This document shows, piece by piece, positions 15,515 to 24,118 of a stretch of DNA of 64,000 nt. Source of the DNA: Actinoplanes sp. NBRC 103695 (GTDB lineage Bacteria; Actinomycetota; Actinomycetes; Mycobacteriales; Micromonosporaceae); the NCBI RefSeq assembly GCF_030269485.1, contig NZ_BSTL01000019.1, forward strand, positions 114,140 through 178,139, given 5' to 3'. Positions within the stretch are counted from its first letter, which is position 1. Every line of letters starts with the position of its first letter. The notes under the pieces were generated by a model, which worked only from the letters and a program-made list of their open reading frames with translations, was not told the origin of the DNA and searched no databases. Made by a program: the position numbers and the translations under genes.

Positions 15515-17377
15515 ATGAAACGAGTGCCATGGATGACCGCCATCATCGCGGTGGCCGCGCTGGTCGTGAGCGCCACACCGGCGAGCGCCGCGGACACCCC
15601 CACCATCGTGGTGGCCGACGGCGTGACCCAGCCGGTCTTCGGCTACTCCGACGCGATCCGCGAGAAGCTGTTCATCGACTCCACCTTCGACAGTGACCAC
15701 GACGGCCTGCGCGACATCATCGCCTTCGACGTGATCCGGCCGCGCGCCACCGAGCAGGGCCTCAAGGTCCCGGTCATCATGGACGCCAGCCCCTACTACA
15801 CGACCGTGTGCCGCGGCAACGAGTCCGAGTGCAAGCAGGACCTGGACGGCGACGGGCTGCTCGACAAGTGGCCGCTGTTCTACGACAACTACTTCGTGCC
15901 GCGCGGCTACGCGGTGATCCTGCTCGACATGGTCGGCACCGGCAGCTCGACCGGCTGCCCGACCACCAACGCCAACGAGGACAACCTCAGCGCCAAGCAG
16001 GCGATCAACTGGCTGAACGGCCGGGCCACCGCCCGCGACGCCGCCGGCCGGATCGTCGAGGCCGACTGGGACAACGGCAAGGCCGGCATGGTCGGCAAGT
16101 CCTACGACGGCTCGCTCGCCCTGTCCACGGCCGTCACCGGCGTCAAGGGTCTGACCACGGTCGTGCCGATCAGCCCGCCTACCGAGTACTACGACTACGT
16201 CCGCTCCAACGGCGTCGTCACCCGCGGCAACGACTACGTGTCCGGGCTGGCCAACACGGTCACCAACCCCGACCGGCGCGCCTACTGCGCACCGGTGCGG
16301 GCCGAGATCGGGGCCGCGGACGGCGACGACACCGGCGACTACACGGCGTTCTGGAACGAGCGCAGCTATGTCAAGAAGGTCCCCAACCAGACCGCGAGCG
16401 TGCTGTTCTACCACGGCCTCAACGACGACAACGTGCGACCGGACCACTTCAGCAAGTACTGGAACGCGCTGGCCGAGAACAACATCCCGCGCAAGGCGTG
16501 GCTGTCCCAGGAGGGCCACGTCGACCCGTTCGACGTGCGCCGCACGGTGTGGGTGAGCACGCTGCACCGCTGGTTCGACTTCTGGCTGCACGGGGTCGCC
16601 AACGGCATCATGGACGAGCCCCGCATCGACATCGAGCGCTCCGCCGACACCTGGGAGACCTTCGCCGACTGGCCGGTCCCCGGCAGCACCCCGACCGAGG
16701 TCTACTTCCAGCCCGGCGGCGACCTGGGCCTGGTGCCCGCCGCCGGTCCGGTGACAGAGTCCTTGCAGGACAGCACGACGCAGTCGCAGAACACGATGGT
16801 CCAGAACCCCGACGCCGTGCAGGCCAACCGCCTGGCGTACGTCTCGGACCCGCTGACCGCCCCGCTGCACCTCTCCGGCACCGCCCGCCTGCAGGTCCGA
16901 GCCGCCGCCGACAAGACCGACACCAACCTGGGTGTGATCCTGGTCGACTACGGCACCGCGGAACGCGTGGCCCACCGCCAGTCCGGCGAGGGCATCATCA
17001 CGCTGACCACGTCGGACTGCTGGGGCGAGAACAGCGCCACGGACGACGGCTGCTACCGCCAGACGGCCAAGCGGGTGGCGACGTCGGATCTGGAGATCGT
17101 CACCAAGGGCATCCACGACGCGGCCAACCGCCAGTCCCTGCGGGTGGCGGCGCCGCTGACGCCAGGCACGGCCTACAACTACGACTTCCCGCTGCTGCCC
17201 GAGGACTACGTCTTCCCGGCCGGCCACCGCATCGGCGTGATCGTGGTGGGCAGCTACCCGCAGTACTCCAGCCAGGCCGACCCGAACAACGCCCGCATCA
17301 CCTACCAGCTCCGCAACAGCAAGATCCAGCTCCCGATCGTCGGTGGCACCGCCGCGGCCCACGCCGCCGGCCTTTAA
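15515..17377 (+). CDS. Secreted Xaa-Pro dipeptidyl-peptidase-like protein (S15/CocE)
   Basis: A 620-residue secreted hydrolase. The signal peptide (about 1-26, ending ATPASA-AD) precedes an α/β-hydrolase domain of the S15/CocE family. The nucleophile elbow GKSYDGS places Ser196; HGLNDDNV carries the likely Asp, and EGHVDPFD the likely His. The C-terminal β-sandwich typical of Xaa-Pro dipeptidyl-peptidases follows (about 390-610). It should release Xaa-Pro dipeptides or hydrolyse acyl esters outside the cell. The gene stands alone behind a leaderless promoter. Confidence 0.9.
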   Translation: MKRVPWMTAIIAVAALVVSATPASAADTPTIVVADGVTQPVFGYSDAIREKLFIDSTFDSDHDGLRDIIAFDVIRPRATEQGLKVPVIMDASPYYTTVCRGNESECKQDLDGDGLLDKWPLFYDNYFVPRGYAVILLDMVGTGSSTGCPTTNANEDNLSAKQAINWLNGRATARDAAGRIVEADWDNGKAGMVGKSYDGSLALSTAVTGVKGLTTVVPISPPTEYYDYVRSNGVVTRGNDYVSGLANTVTNPDRRAYCAPVRAEIGAADGDDTGDYTAFWNERSYVKKVPNQTASVLFYHGLNDDNVRPDHFSKYWNALAENNIPRKAWLSQEGHVDPFDVRRTVWVSTLHRWFDFWLHGVANGIMDEPRIDIERSADTWETFADWPVPGSTPTEVYFQPGGDLGLVPAAGPVTESLQDSTTQSQNTMVQNPDAVQANRLAYVSDPLTAPLHLSGTARLQVRAAADKTDTNLGVILVDYGTAERVAHRQSGEGIITLTTSDCWGENSATDDGCYRQTAKRVATSDLEIVTKGIHDAANRQSLRVAAPLTPGTAYNYDFPLLPEDYVFPAGHRIGVIVVGSYPQYSSQADPNNARITYQLRNSKIQLPIVGGTAAAHAAGL

Positions 17378-17498
17378 CTCCCTCGCGGCGCCCGGCCCCA
17401 CCTGGCCGGGCGCCGCCCTCTGGGTAGCTCCCCCGCCCGGCGCCCAGTCTCATCCCGCCGGGCACCCGCCTCGCGTTCCGCGCAGCGCCTCGCCTCGC

Positions 17499-17608
17499 CT
17501 CGTCCCGCCCGGCGCCCGCCCTCGTTCCGCCCGGCGCCCGCCCTCGTTCCGCCCGGCGCCCGCCCTCGTTCCGCCCGGCGCCCGGCCTCGTTCCGCCCGG
17601 CGCCCGGC
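17499..17608. repeat. Five tandem copies of a 22-bp repeat
   Basis: Units start at 17499, 17521, 17543, 17565 and 17587 with consensus ctcgttccgcccggcgcccg plus cc or gc; a further copy lies near 17667-17688. The array follows the S15 peptidase gene and has no coding bias. Confidence 0.9.
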
Positions 17609-17862
17609 CTCGTTCCGCGCGCCTCGCCCCGCGCAGCGCCTCGCCTCATCCCGCGCGGCGCCCGGCCTCGTCCCGCCCGGCGCCCGCCCTCTTATAGCCG
17701 ACTGTCGCCATCTTTCGGACTCCCGTGGCATCGCTGCCGCCTGCTGCCCCGCGCACGGGTTCTAAGGCGTCCTAGGAGGCTAGACTGTTCGCAGGCGGTC
17801 TGATCCTTTCGGGTGCGTTGCGTTAGTGCAGGCGTTTCCGCTGGGTGGGGTCGAGCCGGGTT

Positions 17863-18047
17863 GCCAGGCGCCCAGGTGCCCGCTCGCCGTTGCTGCCGCC
17901 GGTCGCGGCCGGTGTTGGGTCCGGCTGGGGTGCCAGGCCCCCGGGTGCCCGCTCACCGTCGCTGCCGCCGCTCGCGCCCGGCGCGGGGTTGGGCCGTCTG
18001 CCAGGCGCCCGGATGCCTGGTCACCGTCGCTGCCGCCGCTCACGGTG
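17863..18047 (+). repeat. 69-bp-period repeat array, forward arm (3 copies)
   Basis: Copies of about 48 conserved bases start at 17863, 17932 and 18000, each running from gccaggcgcccggg through ctcaccgtcgctgccgccgc. The same element recurs in reverse orientation at 18341-18590. Confidence 0.9.
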
Positions 18048-18080
18048 GTAGTCGCAGCCCGCAGTCTTACCCGGACACGA

Positions 18081-18234
18081 GTGGTAGCTCAAAGCGGCAT
18101 CCCCGGCGCCGGCTGCCGCCCGGCCGTTGCGCGCCGACCACGCCCGCAACCGGTGGTAGGACCGGGCGCTATCCACCCCGGAGGCCCCGCTCTGAGCTAC
18201 CACCCTCGCGAACCGTGGTGACTCAGAGCGGCAT
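18081..18234. repeat. Central dyad: three GTGGTRRCTCARAGCGG motifs
   Basis: gtggtagctcaaagcgg at 18081-18097 is mirrored by ccgctctgagctaccac at 18187-18203 (17 bp, one mismatch), and a third, direct copy gtggtgactcagagcggcat lies at 18215-18234. Shorter GGTGGTAG/CTACCACC motifs surround them (about 18044, 18152, 18277 and 18296). Confidence 0.8.
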
Positions 18235-18340
18235 TTCAGCCCGGATACCGCCCTGACCCACCACTGCGCGCCCGTCCTACCACCCGAGCCCGCTCCTACC
18301 ACCGACCGCGCCCAGCCACGACCGCGCCCAGCCACGACCG

Positions 18341-18590
18341 CGAGCGGCGGCAACAACGGCGAGCAGGCACCCCGGCGCCTGGCAAACCCACAGAAACCCG
18401 CGCCGGGCGCGAGCGGCGGCAGCAACATTGAGCGGGCACCCGGGCGCCTGGCAAACCCAGAAAAACCCGCGCCGGGCGCGAGCGGCGGCAACAACATTGA
18501 GCGGGCACCCGGGCGCCTGGCAAACCCAGCCGGACCCCAACACCAGCCGCGAGCGGCGGCAACAACGGCGAGCGGACGCCCGGGCACCCC
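18341..18590 (-). repeat. 69-bp-period repeat array, reverse arm (4 copies)
   Basis: Four copies starting at 18341, 18410, 18479 and 18550 read cgagcggcggcaacaac then gagcgggcacccgggcgcct, the reverse complement of the forward-arm element. Spacing is 69, 69 and 71 bp. Confidence 0.9.
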
Positions 18591-18734
18591 GCATGGACCC
18601 GCCGCCGCGCGGGAGACAGCCGCCGCGCGGGAGACTGCCGCCGCGCGATGAAGCCGATACTCATCGCGACAGTCCTTGGTGCACTTTCCGCCTACCGAAT
18701 TTCGGGTTGCCGCGCTCTGACAGGATGCCGAGCC

Positions 18735-19460
18735 ATGGGGACGATCCGGCGGGCGTTGCCGTATGCGGGGATCAGCGGCGCCACGGCGCTCGTCGCGTTT
18801 CTCGCGCTGCCGCCGCAGAGCCTGCCGGACAAGGCCTTCCAGGGCGACGCCAACCTCTATTTCCTGTACGCAATGCTGTCCGTGCTCGCCTCGGTACTGC
18901 TGATCGCCGTGGTGCTGGCACGGCGCGGCCAGCACGACGGACGGCGGTTGCGTCATCTGGCCGTACCCATCGTCTTGGTGATCTTGCTGCCGTGGATCGT
19001 GGCCGTGTCCGGTGGCGCGCGCAGCCGATGGCTGACCGGCCTGCTGTTCGCCGTGGTCGCGGCCGGCGCCCACCTCGCGCTGGAGTTGCCGCGACGGCTC
19101 TACGGCCTGGCGCTGGCCGGTGTGCTGGTCGGCGGGTTCGCCCTGACGGCGTCGGCCTGTCAGCCGCAGTGGCGCGGCGAGGATTTCACGGCGACCGGTC
19201 TGCCGCTGGTCGTCGCCGACATCCCCGGTCATCGCCTGACCGGCACCTACGCCGACGTCGGGGTGATCTTCCTCGAGTATGACCGGTCGGACGGCCTGGT
19301 CGTCACCATCAGGCGCGGCTGCGAGGCCCCGCAGTGCGTCGACCTCGGCGGCGGCGCCCACCTGAACATCGCGACCCCGGTGCCGGGTGTCACGGTGCGG
19401 CGAGTGCCGGCGGCGGAGCTCGGCTCCTACCCGGTCAGCTGGACGTCCCTGGCGGACTGA
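18735..19460 (+). CDS. Membrane protein of unknown function
   Basis: A 241-residue protein that I do not recognise. Four or five hydrophobic segments fill residues about 8-150 (ALPYAGISGATALVAFLAL, LYAMLSVLASVLLIAVVLA, LAVPIVLVILLPWIVAV, LFAVVAAGAHLAL, LAGVLVGGFALTASAC). A soluble domain of about 90 residues follows, with two Cys (RRGCEAPQCVDLGGG) that could form a disulfide outside the cell. ATG 18735 is preferred over an in-frame ATG 29 codons upstream because it begins the first helix cleanly. The C-terminal codons seed a 26-bp tandem repeat. Confidence 0.65.
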   Translation: MGTIRRALPYAGISGATALVAFLALPPQSLPDKAFQGDANLYFLYAMLSVLASVLLIAVVLARRGQHDGRRLRHLAVPIVLVILLPWIVAVSGGARSRWLTGLLFAVVAAGAHLALELPRRLYGLALAGVLVGGFALTASACQPQWRGEDFTATGLPLVVADIPGHRLTGTYADVGVIFLEYDRSDGLVVTIRRGCEAPQCVDLGGGAHLNIATPVPGVTVRRVPAAELGSYPVSWTSLAD

Positions 19461-19549
19461 CCCGGCAAGACCCCCTGGCGGACTGACCCGGCAAGACCCC
19501 CTGGCGGACTGACCCGGTAAGACGTCCCTGACGGACTGCCTCGGTAACC
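19447..19549. repeat. Four tandem ~26-bp repeats starting in a gene's last codons
   Basis: Copies begin at 19447, 19473, 19499 and 19526 with the consensus ccctggcggactgacccggc. The first holds the final codons and TGA of the membrane-protein gene; later copies decay. Same pattern as at 9259-9327. Confidence 0.9.
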
Positions 19550-19565
19550 GGAATTCGGATTCAAC

Positions 19566-19595
19566 TTGGAAACCCGTCTTCCACTTGTCTATGAT
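19566..19595 (+). promoter_or_regulatory. Leaderless promoter of the TetR/flavin-enzyme operon
   Basis: TTGGAA (19566-19571), an 18-nt spacer and TATGAT (19590-19595) make a near-consensus -35/-10 pair only 6 nt before the ATG at 19602. The -35 overlaps a small inverted repeat (TGGAA-N7-TTCCA), a plausible autoregulatory TetR site. Confidence 0.65.
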
Positions 19596-19601
19596 CATGG
19601 C

Positions 19602-20234
19602 ATGACCGAGGCCGCCCCACCGCTGCGCCGCGACGCCGTGCGCAACCGGGAGCACCTGCTCCGCACGGCGTCGGAGCTGATGGCCCGGGACGGTCTCGAT
19701 GTCTCGTACGAGGAGATCGCCCGCGCCGCCGGCATGGGGATGGGCACGATCTACCGCCGGTTCCCGCAGCGGCAGGACCTCGAGGAGGCTCTGTTCCAGC
19801 AGCACATCGACACGGTGACGGCGCTCGCCGCCTCGTCCGCGGAGGTCAGCGACCCGTGGGCCGGTCTGACCTCGTTCCTCGAGCGGCAGCTGGAGCTCGA
19901 GGCGGCGAACCGGGCTCTCGGCGAGCTCCTGCGCGGCCGCAAAGGGCCGTCCGAGCTGGTCGTGCGCGCCCGCGCCCGGATGACACCGCTGGTGACGGGC
20001 ATGATCCGGCGGGCCGTCGACGCGGGCCGGCTGCCGGCCGGTGTGACGCCGGGCGATTTCGTCGCCGTCCACCTGATGGTCGGCAGTGTCATGGACGCCT
20101 CCCGCGGTTTCGCCCCCGACCTGTGGCGCCGGGCCCTGGCGATCGGCCTGGCCGGTCTGCAGAACGCCACCCTGCCCGGCAGACCGCCGGGCGACGAGGC
20201 CATCGAACGCCTCTACCACGACGACAGGAAATGA
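19602..20234 (+). CDS. TetR-family transcriptional regulator
   Basis: A 210-residue regulator. The N-terminal HTH (about 15-60) contains YEEIARAAGMGMGTIYRRFP, the classic TetR recognition helix; the C-terminal ligand domain is helical and ends RLYHDD. ATG 19602 is chosen because the promoter -10 lies 6 nt upstream; an in-frame TTG at 19566 is part of the -35. Its stop overlaps the ATG of the flavin-enzyme gene, which it probably represses together with itself. Confidence 0.92.
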   Translation: MTEAAPPLRRDAVRNREHLLRTASELMARDGLDVSYEEIARAAGMGMGTIYRRFPQRQDLEEALFQQHIDTVTALAASSAEVSDPWAGLTSFLERQLELEAANRALGELLRGRKGPSELVVRARARMTPLVTGMIRRAVDAGRLPAGVTPGDFVAVHLMVGSVMDASRGFAPDLWRRALAIGLAGLQNATLPGRPPGDEAIERLYHDDRK

Positions 20235-20629
20235 CGATGTCCCTTTCCCCCGCCCTGCTCGACGTCCTCCACTCGAAGGCGATCTGCTTCCTGACCACCC
20301 TGATGCCGGACGGTTCGCCGCAGATCAGCCAGACCTGGGTCGACACCGACGGCGAGCACATCGTGATCAACACGGTGGACACCCACCAGAAGACCCGCAA
20401 CATCGGGCGTGACCCCCGCGTCGCCATCGGCCTGAGCGACCCGTCGGCGCCGTCACGCTCGTGGGCCGTCCGCGGCAGCGTGGTGTCCGCGACGACGGAC
20501 AACGCCCGCGAGCACATCGACGTGCTGTCGCGGAAGTACCTGGGCCGGCCCTACCCCGGCTGGGGCGCCGCCGATCAGCAGCGGGTCGTCCTCACGATCA
20601 AAGTGGACCGGGTGCACGAACCGCGCTGA
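20231..20629 (+). CDS. PPOX-class F420/FMN-dependent enzyme
   Basis: A 132-residue split-β-barrel flavin/deazaflavin-binding protein of the pyridoxamine 5'-phosphate oxidase superfamily. FLTTLMPDGSPQISQTWVD at the N-terminus and THQKTRNIGRDPRVAI are hallmarks of F420-dependent TIGR03618-like members; YLGRPYPGW lies near the C-terminus. The substrate is unknown; family members reduce biliverdin, quinones or other conjugated compounds. It is coupled to the TetR gene by an ATGA overlap. Confidence 0.87.
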   Translation: MTMSLSPALLDVLHSKAICFLTTLMPDGSPQISQTWVDTDGEHIVINTVDTHQKTRNIGRDPRVAIGLSDPSAPSRSWAVRGSVVSATTDNAREHIDVLSRKYLGRPYPGWGAADQQRVVLTIKVDRVHEPR

Positions 20630-20650
20630 GAGTGTCCTGAACCGGATAAG

Positions 20651-20687
20651 GGGGCAGTGACCGGCACGGGGAACCGGCCACTGCCCC
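20651..20687. terminator. Hairpin terminator between convergent genes
   Basis: GGGGCAGTG…CCGG, a short loop, then CCGG…CACTGCCCC form a strong stem between the flavin-enzyme stop and the M6 protease stop, so it could serve both strands. Confidence 0.75.
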
Positions 20688-20697
20688 GGTCAGGGAC

Positions 20698-22728
20698 CTA
20701 CTTGTCGACCTTGCACTGCTTGGTGACCGTCTTGGCCGGGTCGGACTCGGAGGTCGCGGTCAGCTTGACGAAGCCGGTCGCCGCGGCGTCGGCCGTGGCG
20801 GCAACGGCCACCTTGACCGTGGTGCCGGCGCCGAACTTCGCCGTGGCGAGTTCGTTGGGCAGGGTCGCGCTCCAGCCGCGGCCGGCCACGTCCGCCGACA
20901 GGCGGTAGACGTCGGACGTCAGGTACTGGGCGACGTCCTCGGGGTGCTGCTGGCCACCGGCCGAGTAGGTGCCCGTGTTGGTCAGGTCGAACGAGCAGGT
21001 CACGCCCCGGTTGGTCGGCTTGCCGCCGGAGGTCACCGTGCCCTTGGTCAGCGCCACGTCGTGGGCGCTGGGCCCGCCGGCGCCGTCCAGCGACTTCACC
21101 GCCACGGTGTAGGAGAGCACGCCGGTGGCGTCGCGCTTCACGTCGAGGATGTAGAAGTGCAGGCGGTTGGCCTCGTCGGTGTACTCGAACTCGCTGCCGG
21201 AGCGGGTGCCGGCGTGGAACAGGGCGTCGGACAGCTGCCGGTAGTCACCCATGGTGATCTTGGCCGGGGTGCCGTCCGGGCGGATGAAGTCGGTCATGTC
21301 GATGTCCTGCGGATTGGCGTCGATCGTCCACTGGAACGGCTGGGCATCGGTGTTCTTGGTCTTGCTGATCATGACGCCGGAGTCGGGGGTGAACGAGTCG
21401 GCGCCCATCCGGTCGACGACCTCGACGGTGTAGTTCTGGAAGTTGCGGCCGTCGCACAGCGGGTCGGTGTTGATGTTGCAGGCGGGCGCCCGGTCACCGT
21501 TCATCGCGATGTTCAGGCCCATCAGACCCTTGCTTCCGGGTACGACGGTCCGGGCGGTCACCTTCGCCACCACCAACCCGGTGGAGGGCAACGCCTCGCG
21601 GGACAGCCGCAGGATGCTGTCCTCCCCGATCAGCCCGATCTTGGCCTTGTCCCGCAGCGTGTGCGTGGAGCCGAGCGAGCCGCCCTTGACCGCGGGGATC
21701 TGCCAGCGGGTGTGCGGGCCACCGGGTCCGTTGAAGGAACCGCGGGACATCATCGACCAGGGGCCGGTGTACGCCCGGCGCAGCGGCACGCCGTACGGGT
21801 TGTTGTAGTTGTCCCCGATGGACAGCAGGTGGCTCAGCTCGTGCGCGTACACCCCCATGCCGGAGCTCTCCGCCTGGGTCGACGACCCGCCGCCGGCGTT
21901 CGGCCAGATGGTGGCGGCCGACGCCCACGACGTCCACTCGACGTAGCGGGTGCGCGCGTAGTTGGGCTGCGGCTCGACCGGCGGCCCGAACGCGTCGGTG
22001 ACGGCCTCCTTGTTCTGGAACTTCATCTCGCCGAACTCCTGCCAGGTGGACGACTCGTCCTGGCCGGCGGAGAGGATGAAGACCAGTTCGAACGAGTTGG
22101 CCACGTCGTCACCGACGGCCGTGCGCCAGGCCCCCAGGGCGTCGGTGCGGATGTTGCGGTTGCACGTCTCGCCGCTGGGGCACATGCCGGGGTTCATGTC
22201 GTTGGTGATGCCGTACTGGTAGGACTTGGCCGGCATCCGGTACGCGCCGAAGGCGGTCAGGTCCACGCCGAAGCGCCCGCCGGAGTCCTCCATCCAGTAC
22301 TCGTGCAGCGTGTGGCCGCCGTTCAGGGTGTTCGGCGTGTTCAGCAGGTCCTTGTAGTACCCGGGTACCGCGTCGCGGGCCAGATTCTGCACGGCGGGCT
22401 GCGGGTTGCCGAAGATGGTGGATCCGGCCCGCTGGGTGACCACGAACGACTGATCGGGGTAGTCCAGTGTGACCAGTGCGATGTTGAAGTTGCGGACGGA
22501 TCCGCGCCGGGCCGGATCCGCCCAGCTGGTTCCGGGCGGCGGGACGTAGTCGTCCCAGGTCATCGCGTCGGGGTTCTCCCAGTTCTGGGGGTCGAGCACC
22601 GCGAACGGGCCGGTGGCGGGGTCGGCCGGTGCGGCCTCGGCGGGGGTGGCGGAGAACGTGGCGGCCAGGACGGCGGCTAGCGTCACGGCCAGCGCCGCGC
22701 GTCGTCTCCCTGCGTGCGGTAGCTGCAT
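20698..22728 (-). CDS. Secreted M6-family (immune inhibitor A-like) metalloprotease
   Basis: A 676-residue exported protease. The signal peptide covers about residues 1-32 (ending PAEA-AP). The zinc site is HELSHLLSIGD (His296, Glu297, His300, with Asp306 a likely third ligand), as in M6 peptidases, preceded by a propeptide-like region and followed by β-rich C-terminal domains (about 400-676) with few predicted functions. It should degrade proteins outside the cell. The ATG at 22728 lies 6 nt after TAGGTT, so it is probably leaderless. It is monocistronic and convergent with the flavin-enzyme gene. Confidence 0.9.
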   Translation of the reverse strand: MQLPHAGRRRAALAVTLAAVLAATFSATPAEAAPADPATGPFAVLDPQNWENPDAMTWDDYVPPPGTSWADPARRGSVRNFNIALVTLDYPDQSFVVTQRAGSTIFGNPQPAVQNLARDAVPGYYKDLLNTPNTLNGGHTLHEYWMEDSGGRFGVDLTAFGAYRMPAKSYQYGITNDMNPGMCPSGETCNRNIRTDALGAWRTAVGDDVANSFELVFILSAGQDESSTWQEFGEMKFQNKEAVTDAFGPPVEPQPNYARTRYVEWTSWASAATIWPNAGGGSSTQAESSGMGVYAHELSHLLSIGDNYNNPYGVPLRRAYTGPWSMMSRGSFNGPGGPHTRWQIPAVKGGSLGSTHTLRDKAKIGLIGEDSILRLSREALPSTGLVVAKVTARTVVPGSKGLMGLNIAMNGDRAPACNINTDPLCDGRNFQNYTVEVVDRMGADSFTPDSGVMISKTKNTDAQPFQWTIDANPQDIDMTDFIRPDGTPAKITMGDYRQLSDALFHAGTRSGSEFEYTDEANRLHFYILDVKRDATGVLSYTVAVKSLDGAGGPSAHDVALTKGTVTSGGKPTNRGVTCSFDLTNTGTYSAGGQQHPEDVAQYLTSDVYRLSADVAGRGWSATLPNELATAKFGAGTTVKVAVAATADAAATGFVKLTATSESDPAKTVTKQCKVDK

Positions 22729-22734
22729 GTCCGG

Positions 22735-22740
22735 AACCTA
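22735..22740 (-). promoter_or_regulatory. -10 element of a leaderless promoter (M6 protease)
   Basis: TAGGTT on the minus strand, 6 nt before the ATG at 22728. The surrounding GGAACCTAGGGTGCA nearly repeats the S15 peptidase promoter at 15497-15510. Confidence 0.5.
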
Positions 22741-22868
22741 GGGTGCATGACTACGCAGCGGATACCTGCAAGTGTCGGCAGGAATCCGCCCGGCCTTCGA
22801 CAACTGACGAAGATCACGCCTTGATCCGTGACCGCGGCATCGACAATCATCGGCATACGGAGGGGTTG

Positions 22869-24104
22869 ATGCTCGGGGATTTACAACGCATCGTCGACGC
22901 CGTCGCTCAGCGGGTCGGCCGTGCGGCACTGATCGAGGACAGCCATCAGCTGGTCATCGCGTATTCGTCACATGCCGAACCGATGGACGAGGTGCGCCGC
23001 GAGAGCATTCTCAGCCGGCACACCACGCCCGAGGTGATCGGCTGGTTCCGGGCGCACGGCGTACACCGGGTCCGCGGGCCGATGCGCACCCCCGCCGCGC
23101 CCGAACTCGGCCTGCTCCCCCGGGTCTGCCTGCCGATCGTCCACCGTGACCTGCTGCTCGGCTTCCTGTGGTTCATCGACGCCGACGGCACGATGTCCGA
23201 TCAGGACATCCGGGCGGCGGCGGAGGCCGCCGCCGAGGCGTCCCGGCTGCTGCACCGGGCCGGCCTGCTCGGCGATCTGGCCTCGCAGCGGGAGGCGGAG
23301 GCGGCCCGGGCGCTGCTGTCCGACGTGGCGGAGAGCCGCGAGCAGGCGGCGAAGGAGCTGCTCGAGGACGGCCTGGTGGTGAACGACGGGCCGGTGGTGG
23401 CGCTGGCCGTACAGCCGGTCGGCGACGCGGCGTTCGACGAGCCGGCCCGGGCCGCCGTGGAGCACGCACTGGTCCTCACCCGCCGCTGGTACGGCGACCG
23501 GTCCGCCCTGCACCTGATGCGCCGCGACCACGGCCTGCTGCTGATCTCCGGCGACGCGCGGGGCAAGAAGCCGCCGGCGGTGGCCCGGCACCTGACCGAC
23601 AGCCTGCACACGGCCCGGCGGCGGCTGCCCGGCGTGGCCCGGACGGTGATCGGGCTGGGTGAGGCGTACCCGCGGCTGGCCGACGCGGCGGGGTCGTACC
23701 ACGAGGCGGTGCGCTCGGCCCGGGTGGCGGCCCGGCTGCCCGACCTGGGCGAGGTGGCGTCGTGGTCGTCGCTGGGCGTCTACCGCGCGGTGAGCCTGCT
23801 GGACGAGAGCGGTCTGGACCCGCGGGCCGTGCATCCGGGCCTGTTGCGGCTGCTGCGCACGGACGGCGGTCAGGTGCTCGTGGAGACGCTGGAGACCTAT
23901 CTGGACCTGGCCGGCAACGCGCACGCCACGGCCGAGCGCCTGCAGCTGCACCGGACCACGCTCTATTACCGCCTGCAGCGCGTCGAGCAGCTCGCCGGCA
24001 CCAACCTCAAGGACGGCACCGAGCGCCTCTGCCTGCACCTGGCCCTGAAGATGGCCCGCCTTACCGCGGGGGCAGCAGATCGTCCAGCACCGGAGGCTTC
24101 GTGA
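22869..24104 (+). CDS. PucR-type transcriptional regulator (GAF-like sensor + HTH)
   Basis: A 411-residue regulator of the PucR/CdaR type. The N-terminal half (about 1-130) is GAF-like; the middle (about 160-310) resembles the GGDEF-like domain of this family; the C-terminal HTH contains VETLETYLDLAGNAHATAERLQLHRTTLYYRLQRVEQLAG. ATG 22869 is preceded by GGAGGGG. The open frame extends 80 codons upstream without sensible protein. It has no adjacent metabolic partner; the divergent neighbour is the M6 protease, which it might control (inference). Confidence 0.88.
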   Translation: MLGDLQRIVDAVAQRVGRAALIEDSHQLVIAYSSHAEPMDEVRRESILSRHTTPEVIGWFRAHGVHRVRGPMRTPAAPELGLLPRVCLPIVHRDLLLGFLWFIDADGTMSDQDIRAAAEAAAEASRLLHRAGLLGDLASQREAEAARALLSDVAESREQAAKELLEDGLVVNDGPVVALAVQPVGDAAFDEPARAAVEHALVLTRRWYGDRSALHLMRRDHGLLLISGDARGKKPPAVARHLTDSLHTARRRLPGVARTVIGLGEAYPRLADAAGSYHEAVRSARVAARLPDLGEVASWSSLGVYRAVSLLDESGLDPRAVHPGLLRLLRTDGGQVLVETLETYLDLAGNAHATAERLQLHRTTLYYRLQRVEQLAGTNLKDGTERLCLHLALKMARLTAGAADRPAPEAS

Positions 24105-24118
24105 ACCCGGCCGTTCGG

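Larger units (their letters stand above)
17378..18734. other. Gene-free repeat block
   Basis: About 1.36 kb with no reading frame that looks like protein; open frames here are low-complexity Ala/Arg/Pro translations of repeats. It holds the 22-bp tandem repeat, two inverted arrays of a 69-bp-period element, and a central dyad family, each listed separately. The stretch 17689-17862 and the last 140 bp before 18735 have no recognised feature except short 17-bp cgcgcgggaga-type repeats at 18604-18648. Confidence 0.7.

Noticed and set aside
13651..15696. Plus-strand open frame of about 680 codons overlapping a sulfotransferase and a lipoprotein
   Set aside because: It is the +1 shadow of two well-supported genes and has no protein-like composition.
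17863..18590. CRISPR array
   Set aside because: Copies are too long, spacers are themselves similar, the two arms are in opposite orientation and no cas gene is nearby.
18021..20219. Minus-strand frame of about 730 codons through the repeat block and TetR gene
   Set aside because: It reads repeats as CCCRRSRPARG-type low complexity and lies antisense to good genes.
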